Assembly (NCBI RefSeq): GCF_947495665.1
Contig: NZ_CANLZV010000013.1
Location: 1-64,000, forward strand
Length of the DNA: 64,000 nt
Direction of reading: 5' to 3'
From: an uncultured Sunxiuqinia sp.
GTDB taxonomy: Bacteria > Bacteroidota > Bacteroidia > Bacteroidales > Prolixibacteraceae
Below the pieces are notes generated by a model. That model was not told where the DNA came from, ran no database searches, and saw nothing but the letters and a program-made list of their open reading frames with translations. How positions within the stretch are numbered: position 1 is the stretch's first letter; every line of letters starts with the position of its first letter. Shown one piece after another: positions 1 to 7,557 of the stretch. The position numbers were made by a program, and so were the translations under genes.

Positions 1-235
1 AATTATCAAATTTGGAGAACGATGCAAACTAAAACTCTAATAGCAAAATATAATTGACACAGTTTAATGAACACTACGGTCTGATTCCTAATTGAAGTCG
101 TTAATGAGTTTAGCTATTGAGAATTACATGGAATTTTTCCAAGCAAGCGTATTAATTGGGTGATATGATGCTTGCTTCTAACTGGTAAATATTATTTTTA
201 AGCTGAAATTTAGACTACTACTCAATAAAAAAATC

Positions 236-3031
236 ATGCGACATTCAATTTTAAAGAAAGTACTGTATATCGCATTGGGCATTGTTTTATTTTGCTCAAC
301 AGGTACAGCACAACAAGTATTGAAACTATCTGACCTGGATATTTCATTGGCGCAGCAAACTTATGGTGCACCGGTGAAAAACAAGTCGGTAACCGGAGAA
401 CAGCTGTCAGTTGCCGGAGAGGCATTTCGTGAGGGAATTGGTGTTCATTCCCACTCCGTAATCAAAATAAAGATGAACAAAGGCAGCCGCTTTACGGCTA
501 AAGTTGGTGTGAATGACTCGGAAATCAATTACGAGGGCACAACGATTCAGACCATTCCGTTAGCAGATGGAAAACGGGTTTATTACCAGGTAACCGATGA
601 TCAAAAGCAATTTGCAGGAATTGAAGGAAAAGGCGGAAAACCTGATGAAGGAACTGTGGTGTTTAAGCTTCTTCATAATGGAAAAGAGATTTACAACAGT
701 GGCATTATGCGTCAGGGAGATGCTCCTCAAACGATTGACGAGAAAGTACGCGGAGGAGTCTTGGAACTGGTGGTTGAAGATGCCGGAGATGGTGAAAGCG
801 GTGACCATGCCGTATGGCTTAATCCGCAATTTGAATACTTTGAAATTGCCCCTACAATTGCTGCTCCCGATTTTGCGGTGGAGGTGAAGCAGGACGAAAC
901 CATCAAAAAGAAATTGGATGGTTTAATTGCTGCGTTGCCGGAAATTGAACAGCCCCTGGCTCAACCGGATTACGATTGGCTGATTGATAATTCAAAAGCC
1001 AAGGCCGGAGTGTACCGGGCAAACAACAATAAAGACCTGGTGTTAAGCAATGGCCTGGTGGCCCGGATATTTCGGGTTTCACCCAATTTAGCTACTATTG
1101 ACTACATCAACCAAATGACGGGCGAAAGCTTGCTGCGTGCAGTTTCTAATGAGGGAACGCTGATCATTGATGGAAAAACTTATACCATAGGTGGTTTGAG
1201 CCAGCAGCCGGATTACGGCTATACTTTAATGCGCTGGGTTGATCAGCTGGCTGCCATACCCAACGCCTTTCAGGTGGAAAAGTTTGAAGTGAAAGAATTG
1301 GATGACCGGATGGGCTGGAAGCAAGTTCGCTGGGCGGCCAATACCCAAATGCCAAGAGGGAAAGAGCTGGTATTTACCCTGACCAAAGATGCTATTGTCG
1401 TAAAAGTTCATTTTGCGCTTTACGATGGAATTCCAACCATCAGCAAGTGGGTGGAAGTGATCAATGAGGGAGATCTGTTGGTGCAGGTCAACCAGTTTAA
1501 GCTGGAGCAGTTGGCGATGGTTGAAGGGGAGAGCCTTGTGGGAACTCCGGCAGAATGGATCAAACCCAATATTCATATTGAAACAGACTATGCTTTTGGA
1601 GGTATGCAGCAACGCAACTCGGATGTGACCACTTACTGGGAACCCGATTCTCGTTATACTTCACAGGCCAACTATCCCTTGCAAACCCCTTGCTTGTTGG
1701 AGGTAAAACCGCCATTGGGTCCGGAAACTGCTATTCGTCCCGGAGAGTCGCTGAGTACCTTCCGGGTATGGGAAACACCGATGGACAGTTACGATAAAGA
1801 AAGAAGAGGGTTGTTCATCCGCAAGATGTATCGGACAATCTCGCCTTGGACTACTGAAAACCCAATTTTCCTGCACCTGACCAATTCCAAGGAAGAGGTG
1901 GTGAAGCAAGCCATTGATCAATGTGCTGAGGTTGGTTACGAAATGGTGATTCTGAGTTTTGGAAGTGGCGTAAACATGGAAGATGAATCGGAAGAAAACT
2001 ACGCATATTTCAAAAAGCTGGTGGACTATGCAAACTCCAAAGGCATTGAACTGGGAGGCTATAGCCTGCTTTCGAGCCGCTGGATTAGCGATGAGGTTGA
2101 TGTAATTAACCCGAAAACTGGAAAACGTGGCGGAATGATTTTTGGCTCGTCGCCTTGCCTGAGCAGCGAATGGGGTTACAACTACTTCCGAAAAATTAGG
2201 AAGTTTTACGAGAAAACTGGCATGAGTGTCTTTGAAAATGATGGTTCTTACCCCGGAAATGTATGTGCTTCAACAAGCCATGCGCATCACAATGGCTTGG
2301 GCGACTCGCAGTGGAAACAGTATGCCCAAATTCAGGGCTTGTATAAATGGATGCGTGGTGAAGGGATTTACATGAATATTCCTGATTTCTATGTCAACTC
2401 AGGCTCCAATAAAACCGGGATTGGCTACCGGGAAGTGAACTGGTCGTTGCCACGTGAACGACAGTTGGTGCTTGGCCGTCAGAATATTTATGATGGATTA
2501 TGGGATCGGATTCCAAGCATGTGCTGGACGTTTACTCCGTTGACCCAATACCACGGAGGAGGTGCAGCTGCTACCATTGAGCCCTTGAAAGATCACCTGG
2601 ATGCCTACGAAAACCAGATGATGCAGAACTACGGCTCCGGCGTACAATCTTGTTATCGTGGACCCCGGCTTTACGATGCCCCGGAAACCAAGGAACTTGT
2701 TGTTCGGGTCGTTGACTGGTATAAAAAGTACCGCAATATTTTGAACAGCGACCTAGTGCATTTGCGTCGCCCGTCAGGAAAAGACTGGGATGGTTTTCTG
2801 CATGTTAATCCTGAATTGAAAGAGAAAGGGCTGGCGATGTTTTTCAACCCAACCAATGAAGATATGGTGCGTGAAATCACACTGCCTTTGTATTATACCG
2901 GATTAACCAAAACAGCAACAATTCGTGAGCAGGAAGGAAAAGCAAAAACCTACAAGCTGAATCGGGAATATGAAGTGAAACTTAGCATCCACATTCCGGC
3001 GAATTCTTACAATTGGATAGTGATTGAGTAG
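236..3031 (+). CDS. NPCBM-domain putative glycoside hydrolase
   Basis: A 931-residue secreted protein with a signal peptide at about residues 1-25 (hydrophobic core, then TAQQ). Residues ~30-205 look like an NPCBM/NEW2 carbohydrate-binding domain (GIGVHSHSVIKIKM region), followed by a beta-rich region and a TIM-barrel-like part from ~residue 540. The segment FENDGSYPG, with Asp669, resembles the nucleophile strand of clan GH-D alpha-galactosidase-like enzymes, but I cannot assign a CAZy family. Role inferred: hydrolysis of a glycan outside the cytoplasm. It stands alone, followed by a hairpin and a DUF2490 gene. The ATG at 236 gives a clean signal peptide. Confident about the domain, not about the substrate. 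Confidence 0.72.
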   Translation: MRHSILKKVLYIALGIVLFCSTGTAQQVLKLSDLDISLAQQTYGAPVKNKSVTGEQLSVAGEAFREGIGVHSHSVIKIKMNKGSRFTAKVGVNDSEINYEGTTIQTIPLADGKRVYYQVTDDQKQFAGIEGKGGKPDEGTVVFKLLHNGKEIYNSGIMRQGDAPQTIDEKVRGGVLELVVEDAGDGESGDHAVWLNPQFEYFEIAPTIAAPDFAVEVKQDETIKKKLDGLIAALPEIEQPLAQPDYDWLIDNSKAKAGVYRANNNKDLVLSNGLVARIFRVSPNLATIDYINQMTGESLLRAVSNEGTLIIDGKTYTIGGLSQQPDYGYTLMRWVDQLAAIPNAFQVEKFEVKELDDRMGWKQVRWAANTQMPRGKELVFTLTKDAIVVKVHFALYDGIPTISKWVEVINEGDLLVQVNQFKLEQLAMVEGESLVGTPAEWIKPNIHIETDYAFGGMQQRNSDVTTYWEPDSRYTSQANYPLQTPCLLEVKPPLGPETAIRPGESLSTFRVWETPMDSYDKERRGLFIRKMYRTISPWTTENPIFLHLTNSKEEVVKQAIDQCAEVGYEMVILSFGSGVNMEDESEENYAYFKKLVDYANSKGIELGGYSLLSSRWISDEVDVINPKTGKRGGMIFGSSPCLSSEWGYNYFRKIRKFYEKTGMSVFENDGSYPGNVCASTSHAHHNGLGDSQWKQYAQIQGLYKWMRGEGIYMNIPDFYVNSGSNKTGIGYREVNWSLPRERQLVLGRQNIYDGLWDRIPSMCWTFTPLTQYHGGGAAATIEPLKDHLDAYENQMMQNYGSGVQSCYRGPRLYDAPETKELVVRVVDWYKKYRNILNSDLVHLRRPSGKDWDGFLHVNPELKEKGLAMFFNPTNEDMVREITLPLYYTGLTKTATIREQEGKAKTYKLNREYEVKLSIHIPANSYNWIVIE

Positions 3032-3077
3032 ATTTCGCAACGGATAAAAAATGTTACTCAACCAATGAATAAGATAG

Positions 3078-3109
3078 TCATGGCTGCTCCTTTCAGTGGG
3101 CAGCCATGA
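3078..3109 (+). terminator. Hairpin after the NPCBM gene
   Basis: A perfect 10-bp inverted repeat (TCATGGCTGC / GCAGCCATGA) with a 12-base loop lies 47 bp after the stop codon. There is no T-run, so it may be a 3' end stabiliser or a non-canonical terminator. Confidence 0.4.
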
Positions 3110-3242
3110 TAGCTGGGCCAAGCCGTTTTTTGTGCGGTGTATTCTAATATTGAAGATAACCAATAAGAGGCTGACTGCTGGATAAGTTTTCTTTTTCTGT
3201 CGGATCGCTTGGGTCTGAGCAGATTTCAAATAACAGAATTTA

Positions 3243-3926
3243 ATGCGGATAAGATTTTTTAAGTTTAGATTAGAGTATGGAAAGGCATCTGTACTGTTGC
3301 TCGTATTGGTTTTTCTTTTCATGAAAGCCGAAGGCCAGTCAGAAACGGATCGATTGCAAGTGGAAGAATTTTGGCAGGAATTTCACATTCATCGAGACAT
3401 TGGGCAAAAGCTTGGTTCAGCCCTTATTTTTAACAATTTCTACCGAACCGGTTATGGCTTTTACGATTGGTTCGTTCAGGGTAAGCTAGCTTATCAGCTG
3501 AATGCATGGTTCGAAATGGAGGCATTGTATCGGCATGAAAGCTATAGTTTGGGCGAACAAAGAGTGCAGGAGTACCGTCCCATGCTTCGGGCAGTAATGA
3601 AAAAGAAGATTGGTCTTTGGAGTTTGCGAAACAGGCACAGGCTGGAATACCGAATGTTTAAGGTGGGTGAATCACATTTTCGTTACCGAACAGATGTGAA
3701 GATTAAACCCCGTATAAACTGGACTTCCTGGAAACTGAATCCTTATGTTACAGAAGAACTGTTTTTTAGCCATCAGCAGTATGGTCGGAATCGAATTTAT
3801 ACAGGTGTTGAGGGGAAAAAGGGCAAAACAGAGCCCGGAGCATATGTGGCCATGCAGTCTGATAAGGGCATCAATTCCTGGGAACATCGTCTTATTGTCG
3901 GAATTGTTTTGGGGCTTGAATTGTAG
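3243..3926 (+). CDS. DUF2490 outer-membrane beta-barrel protein
   Basis: A 227-residue protein with an N-terminal signal peptide (hydrophobic LLLVLVFLFMKAEGQ, residues ~18-32). The rest alternates short amphipathic strands rich in Tyr, Arg and Phe, ending in a hydrophobic residue, as in a small outer-membrane barrel. The pattern, including YRHESYSLGEQRVQEYRPML and the RHRLEYR motif, matches the DUF2490 family of Bacteroidota. Function of the family is unknown. It lies between a glycosidase-like gene and a sulfatase but has no clear operon link to either. Confidence 0.7.
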   Translation: MRIRFFKFRLEYGKASVLLLVLVFLFMKAEGQSETDRLQVEEFWQEFHIHRDIGQKLGSALIFNNFYRTGYGFYDWFVQGKLAYQLNAWFEMEALYRHESYSLGEQRVQEYRPMLRAVMKKKIGLWSLRNRHRLEYRMFKVGESHFRYRTDVKIKPRINWTSWKLNPYVTEELFFSHQQYGRNRIYTGVEGKKGKTEPGAYVAMQSDKGINSWEHRLIVGIVLGLEL

Positions 3927-4070
3927 CAAATCGCGTTTTTCGGAAGAATAGCAGTGGCTGCTTCAGTTGGAGAAGCATGTCAGAACTGAACACTTCTTTC
4001 TTATGGGGCTTGGAAATGTCTTTGGGAAAGCGGGGTTGGGAAGGGGATATGTGTCCGAAACTTATCAGGG

Positions 4071-4102
4071 TTGAATAAAATAGAATAAATCCTTTATTTT
4101 TG
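4071..4102 (+). promoter_or_regulatory. Putative promoter of the 4160 sulfatase
   Basis: TTG at 4071-4073, a 21-bp spacer, then TATTTTTG at 4095-4102, which fits the Bacteroidota housekeeping pattern TTG-N19-21-TAnnTTTG. Predicted transcription start is near 4110, leaving a leader of about 50 bases. Confidence 0.55.
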
Positions 4103-4159
4103 ATAAGCTAAGTCCGGGATTTTGCTAAAACTCTAACTGCTTCTTTTGCTAGCTAAACG

Positions 4160-5653
4160 ATGAAAAAAATAAATTACTTCAGCTTATGTATTTTGGCTTT
4201 GTTTTCGTGTAAAAACAAAAGCGCTGAATCTGAAAATATTGAACGGAAAATCAGTCAGCAACCCAATATCCTGTTTATTTGTGTGGATGACCTGCGTCCT
4301 GAGTTAGGCTGCTACGGGAGTGAATATATTCATTCCCCCAATATTGATGAGTTGGCTCAAACAGGCGCAGTATTTACCAATCATTTCGTGTCGATTCCAA
4401 CTTGCGGTGCTTCGCGAAGCAGTTTATTGACGGGAATGTATCCGCGAACCAAGGGGCATTTGTCTAACGAAGCCATTCACAAGCTGATATCGGGAAAGCC
4501 TGAGACAGAAGCGCCCGAAACGTTTATTCATCATTTACGACGAAACGGCTATTACACGGTTGGCATAGGCAAAATCAGTCATTATGCTGATGGCCTGTTG
4601 TATGGGTATACCGATTCGGTAGGAAGCGAGCTGGAATTGCCACACAGTTGGGATGAAATGTTGTTCGACCCCGGTAAATGGGAGACTGGTTGGAATGCTT
4701 TTTTCGGATATGCTGACGGAGAAAACAGGCAAAGCCTAAACCGGCAGGTTGCGCCCTACGAAAAAGGAGATGTTGAGGACATCGGCTACCCGGATGGATT
4801 GACAGCCAATTTAGCGCTAAGCAAATTGGCTGAACTGGCTCAAAAGAAGCAGCCTTTTTTCCTGGGAGTTGGTTTTTTCAAGCCTCATTTACCCTTTAAT
4901 GCACCGGCTAAGTATTGGGATTTATACAAGGAGGAAGACCTTCCTTTGTCTCCCAATCCAGCTATTCCGGCTAATGTTCATAAAGCAAGCTTACACGCCA
5001 GCGGTGAGTTTAATGGCTACCGGCTGGGCGACGAACAGGCCTCACTGGAAGGGCCGGTTTCTGATGCCTATGCCCGAAAACTCCGGCATGCTTATTTTGC
5101 TTGCATCAGCTATGTTGATGCCCAAGTTGGGAAACTGTTGGGTGAATTGGACGAGTTAGGCCTGGCCGAAAACACCGTTGTTGTGCTATGGGGTGATCAT
5201 GGCTGGCATTTGGGAGATCAGTTGGTTTGGGGAAAACATACCATTTTTGAGCGGGCGCTGAAAAGTGCGTTTATTGTTCGGGTGCCCGGAATGACCACGG
5301 GGCAAACCGTTAACCGGGTGGTAAGCACGGTTGATATTTATCCTACGCTGATGGACCTGTGTGAAGTTGCAATGCCACATGTGACCGATGGAAGAAGTAT
5401 GCTTCCTTTTTTGGGTGACAAGCCGGCCGAGTGGGATGACGAGGCGTTTGGCTATTTTAGAAACGGGATTTCACTTCGAACCGATCGTTATCGACTGTCG
5501 AAGTATTTCCGCCAGGAAGAACCCGTTATTGAATTGTATGATCACCTGACGGATCCGCATGAAACGAAAAATATTGCGGCAGAGCATCCGGAAGTGATTG
5601 AAAAGCTGATGCCTGTTTGGGAAAAGGGAAATACCGGCCTGTACGAAAAGTAG
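4160..5653 (+). CDS. Iduronate-2-sulfatase-like sulfatase (S1 family)
   Basis: A 497-residue alkaline-phosphatase-fold sulfatase. It is probably a lipoprotein: MKKINYFSLCILALFSC ends in a lipobox-like LFSC. Residues 36-45 carry the metal-binding CVDDLRPELG, and Cys82 in CGASRSSLLTG is the predicted formylglycine site (C-x-A-x-R form). The later WGDHGWHLGD and GKHT motifs fit the iduronate-2-sulfatase subgroup (S1_7-like). Expected reaction: removal of sulfate from a sulfated glycan in the periplasm or at the cell surface. It has its own promoter and is followed 100 bp later by sigma unit A. No formylglycine-generating enzyme is present in the window. Substrate is unknown. Confidence 0.87.
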   Translation: MKKINYFSLCILALFSCKNKSAESENIERKISQQPNILFICVDDLRPELGCYGSEYIHSPNIDELAQTGAVFTNHFVSIPTCGASRSSLLTGMYPRTKGHLSNEAIHKLISGKPETEAPETFIHHLRRNGYYTVGIGKISHYADGLLYGYTDSVGSELELPHSWDEMLFDPGKWETGWNAFFGYADGENRQSLNRQVAPYEKGDVEDIGYPDGLTANLALSKLAELAQKKQPFFLGVGFFKPHLPFNAPAKYWDLYKEEDLPLSPNPAIPANVHKASLHASGEFNGYRLGDEQASLEGPVSDAYARKLRHAYFACISYVDAQVGKLLGELDELGLAENTVVVLWGDHGWHLGDQLVWGKHTIFERALKSAFIVRVPGMTTGQTVNRVVSTVDIYPTLMDLCEVAMPHVTDGRSMLPFLGDKPAEWDDEAFGYFRNGISLRTDRYRLSKYFRQEEPVIELYDHLTDPHETKNIAAEHPEVIEKLMPVWEKGNTGLYEK

Positions 5654-5703
5654 CTCGTGGCTTTGCATGATGCAGCAATGGCATTTTTCTTCCTTGTACA
5701 TAA

Positions 5704-5733
5704 TTGCGTCATCTCTAAAAAAAACTACTTTTG
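5704..5733 (+). promoter_or_regulatory. Promoter of sigma unit A
   Basis: TTG at 5704-5706, a 19-bp spacer and TACTTTTG at 5726-5733 match the Bacteroidota -33/-7 consensus exactly. The predicted start lies near 5740, upstream of the ATG at 5754. This supports that start over an earlier in-frame ATG at 5667. Confidence 0.72.
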
Positions 5734-5753
5734 CCACCATATTTGTTTGTACA

Positions 5754-6341
5754 ATGGAGATCAAAGAACATACTCAGGAACTGTTTCTTTTTGCCGAGAT
5801 GAAACAAGGCAAGGAGTATGCTTTTGATTTCTTTTTCAATTATTACTATCCGGGCCTTTGTGTTTATGCCCAAAATATGTTTTCACTTCCCGAGGAAGAA
5901 ACCAAAAACATGGTTCAGGATGTATTTTTGAAATTTTGGAATGATCGCCGAAAAATTGTAATCACCACTTCGGTAAGGTCATATTTGTTTGTATCGGTTA
6001 AAAACCGGAGTCTTGATTATTTGAAAAAGAAAAAACGCCAAGGAACGAAGATTGAGTTTGAAGGGAAGGATTTTTCCGAAGAGGCTATTGATACCTATGT
6101 TTTATCAGAATTGGAAACACTGTTTAAGGAGAGTTTGGATAAGCTGCCTGCCCGGTGTCGGGAGGTTTTTGAGCTAAGCCGGTTCGAGGGATTAAAGAAC
6201 CGCGATATTGCAAAACAACTGGATATATCGGAGAAGACGGTTGAAAACCAAATGACCAAAGCGTTGAAAATTCTGAAGCTAGAACTAAAGGATTACCTAC
6301 CATTACTGATTCTATTTGAGACCTTTCACTTTTTAAAATAA
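5754..6341 (+). CDS. ECF RNA polymerase sigma factor (unit A)
   Basis: A 195-residue ECF sigma factor. Region 2 spans ~20-90, with VQDVFLKFW as the region 2.2 core-binding motif. Region 4 spans ~125-180, with LPARCREVF, then IAKQLDISEKTVENQMTKALKIL as the helix-turn-helix. Start chosen at 5754 because a consensus promoter lies just upstream and within the longer reading frame. It precedes a FecR anti-sigma and a SusC gene with an STN signalling domain, so it should be freed when the transporter binds its glycan and then activate this utilization locus. Final residues are hydrophobic (LLILFETFHFLK), as in its paralogue at 13962. Confidence 0.92.
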   Translation: MEIKEHTQELFLFAEMKQGKEYAFDFFFNYYYPGLCVYAQNMFSLPEEETKNMVQDVFLKFWNDRRKIVITTSVRSYLFVSVKNRSLDYLKKKKRQGTKIEFEGKDFSEEAIDTYVLSELETLFKESLDKLPARCREVFELSRFEGLKNRDIAKQLDISEKTVENQMTKALKILKLELKDYLPLLILFETFHFLK

Positions 6342-6368
6342 AAAAAACGAGTTTTTTCTTGTTCAGGC

Positions 6369-6377
6369 GTAGGGGGA
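6369..6377 (+). other. A/T-run plus GTAGGGGGA element at sigma-FecR junction, unit A
   Basis: Between sigma and fecR the sequence has an A-run, a T-run and then GTAGGGGGA. Similar G-rich boxes occur at the same position in units B (GTAGGGTA, 14569-14576) and C (GTAGGGGA, 24219-24226). Function unknown. Confidence 0.4.
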
Positions 6378-6418
6378 AATCGAGGACTTGTCGTCATTAA
6401 CGATAAAAGCACGATTCG

Positions 6419-7459
6419 TTGGAAGAAAGAAACAAGATATATCGCTTAATTGAACTGGAGTGTGGTAAGCTGTTGAACGAACAGCAGCAAAAAGAGCTTA
6501 ATTGTTGGTTGGAAGAATCTTCAGAGCACCAATCGGACTATGAAGAAGTTCGAAAAGTGTTGATGTATTCACAGCGGTTAGACGCCATGAAAAAGATTGA
6601 TGTTTCCAATGACTTGAAGCAAGTCAAGGCGAAAATCGGTAAGGAGAATTTCATACGCAAATTCTACATCGGTTTTCAGCGTGTTGCAGCTTTCCTCATC
6701 GTTCCCCTCATGCTTTACAGTATCTGGACACTGGTAGGCGAACCACTGGGGAACCGAAGAAATACAATCACAAAATCAACAGAAACTTCCTTTGGCGTAC
6801 GTTCGCAAATTCAGCTGAGCGATGGAACCCACGTTTGGCTGAACTCGGGCAGTAAGTTGTTTTACCCTGAAGAATTCAGCGGTAAAAAGCGTGTGGTTAA
6901 ACTATTGGGCGAAGCTTATTTCCAGGTTCAGTCCGATAAAAACAACCCCTTTTATGTTGAGGCGGGCAATTACATGGTAAAAGCCACCGGTACCCGATTC
7001 AACATCAGTAACTATCCGGATGATATTGAAATCACCACCTTCCTGGAATCTGGAAAAGTAGAGCTGGTTGCCCTTGAAGAAGGGAAGGAAAGGAGCTATG
7101 GCAGATTGCTGCAGGGACAAAAAGCGGTAGCTAATAAAGCCAATGGGAAGATTGCAACTTACGAAGCAGATGGCGAAAAGCACTTGAGCTGGATGAATGG
7201 AGAGCTCATGTTCCGAAGGGACAGTATTAAGGATGTTGCCCGCCGGCTGGGACATTGGTTTAATGCCGAGGTTGTCATTGACGACAAGCGCCTGGAAGAG
7301 TATGTTTTCACCGCAACATTCACCAACGAATCATTGGAAGAGGCTCTTCGGCTGCTTTCTTATAGCTCAGACATCGAATATGAAATTATAAATAATCAGC
7401 AACGTGATGATTCATCGTTTGCCAAACGAAAAGTAATTATAAGAAAGGGTAAGAAATAA
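6419..7459 (+). CDS. FecR-family anti-sigma factor (unit A)
   Basis: A 346-residue inner-membrane anti-sigma factor. The N-terminal ~80 residues (YRLIELECGKLLNEQQQKEL) are the cytoplasmic sigma-binding part, a single membrane helix follows at ~88-107 (VAAFLIVPLMLYSIW), then a periplasmic FecR domain (LSDGTHVWLNSGSKL, GEAYFQV, VKATGTRFNIS) and a C-terminal DUF4974-like domain ending in VIIRKGKK. The start codon is TTG at 6419; no ATG lies nearby in frame, and the N-terminus then matches the family. It relays a signal from the SusC STN domain to the sigma factor at 5754. Confidence 0.9.
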   Translation: MEERNKIYRLIELECGKLLNEQQQKELNCWLEESSEHQSDYEEVRKVLMYSQRLDAMKKIDVSNDLKQVKAKIGKENFIRKFYIGFQRVAAFLIVPLMLYSIWTLVGEPLGNRRNTITKSTETSFGVRSQIQLSDGTHVWLNSGSKLFYPEEFSGKKRVVKLLGEAYFQVQSDKNNPFYVEAGNYMVKATGTRFNISNYPDDIEITTFLESGKVELVALEEGKERSYGRLLQGQKAVANKANGKIATYEADGEKHLSWMNGELMFRRDSIKDVARRLGHWFNAEVVIDDKRLEEYVFTATFTNESLEEALRLLSYSSDIEYEIINNQQRDDSSFAKRKVIIRKGKK

Positions 7460-7473
7460 TCTAAAAAACAAAA

Positions 7474-7523
7474 AAAGGGAAGCTGGACACTTCCCTTTCA
7501 GACAAATCCTGGTCGCACAGGAT
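7474..7523 (+). promoter_or_regulatory. Two leader hairpins upstream of susC, unit A
   Basis: Hairpin 1 has arms AAAGGGAAG (7474-7482) and CTTCCCTTT (7490-7498) with loop CTGGACA. Hairpin 2 has arms ATCCTG (7506-7511) and CAGGAT (7518-7523) with loop GTCGCA. They lie 35 bases before the susC start and lack a long T-run, so they are unlikely to be simple terminators. Comparable hairpins are found at the same place in units B, C and D. Confidence 0.6.
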
Positions 7524-7557
7524 CAATCATTTTTATTAATCTAATAGGTACAAATCT

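Noticed and set aside
1-235. Promoter for the first gene
   Set aside because: The 235 bases before the NPCBM gene have no clear TAnnTTTG box or hairpin that I can support.
7474-7498. Reading the susC leader hairpins as ordinary intrinsic terminators
   Set aside because: None of the seven hairpins is followed by a clear T-run, unlike the real terminators in the window, and the loops show their own pattern.
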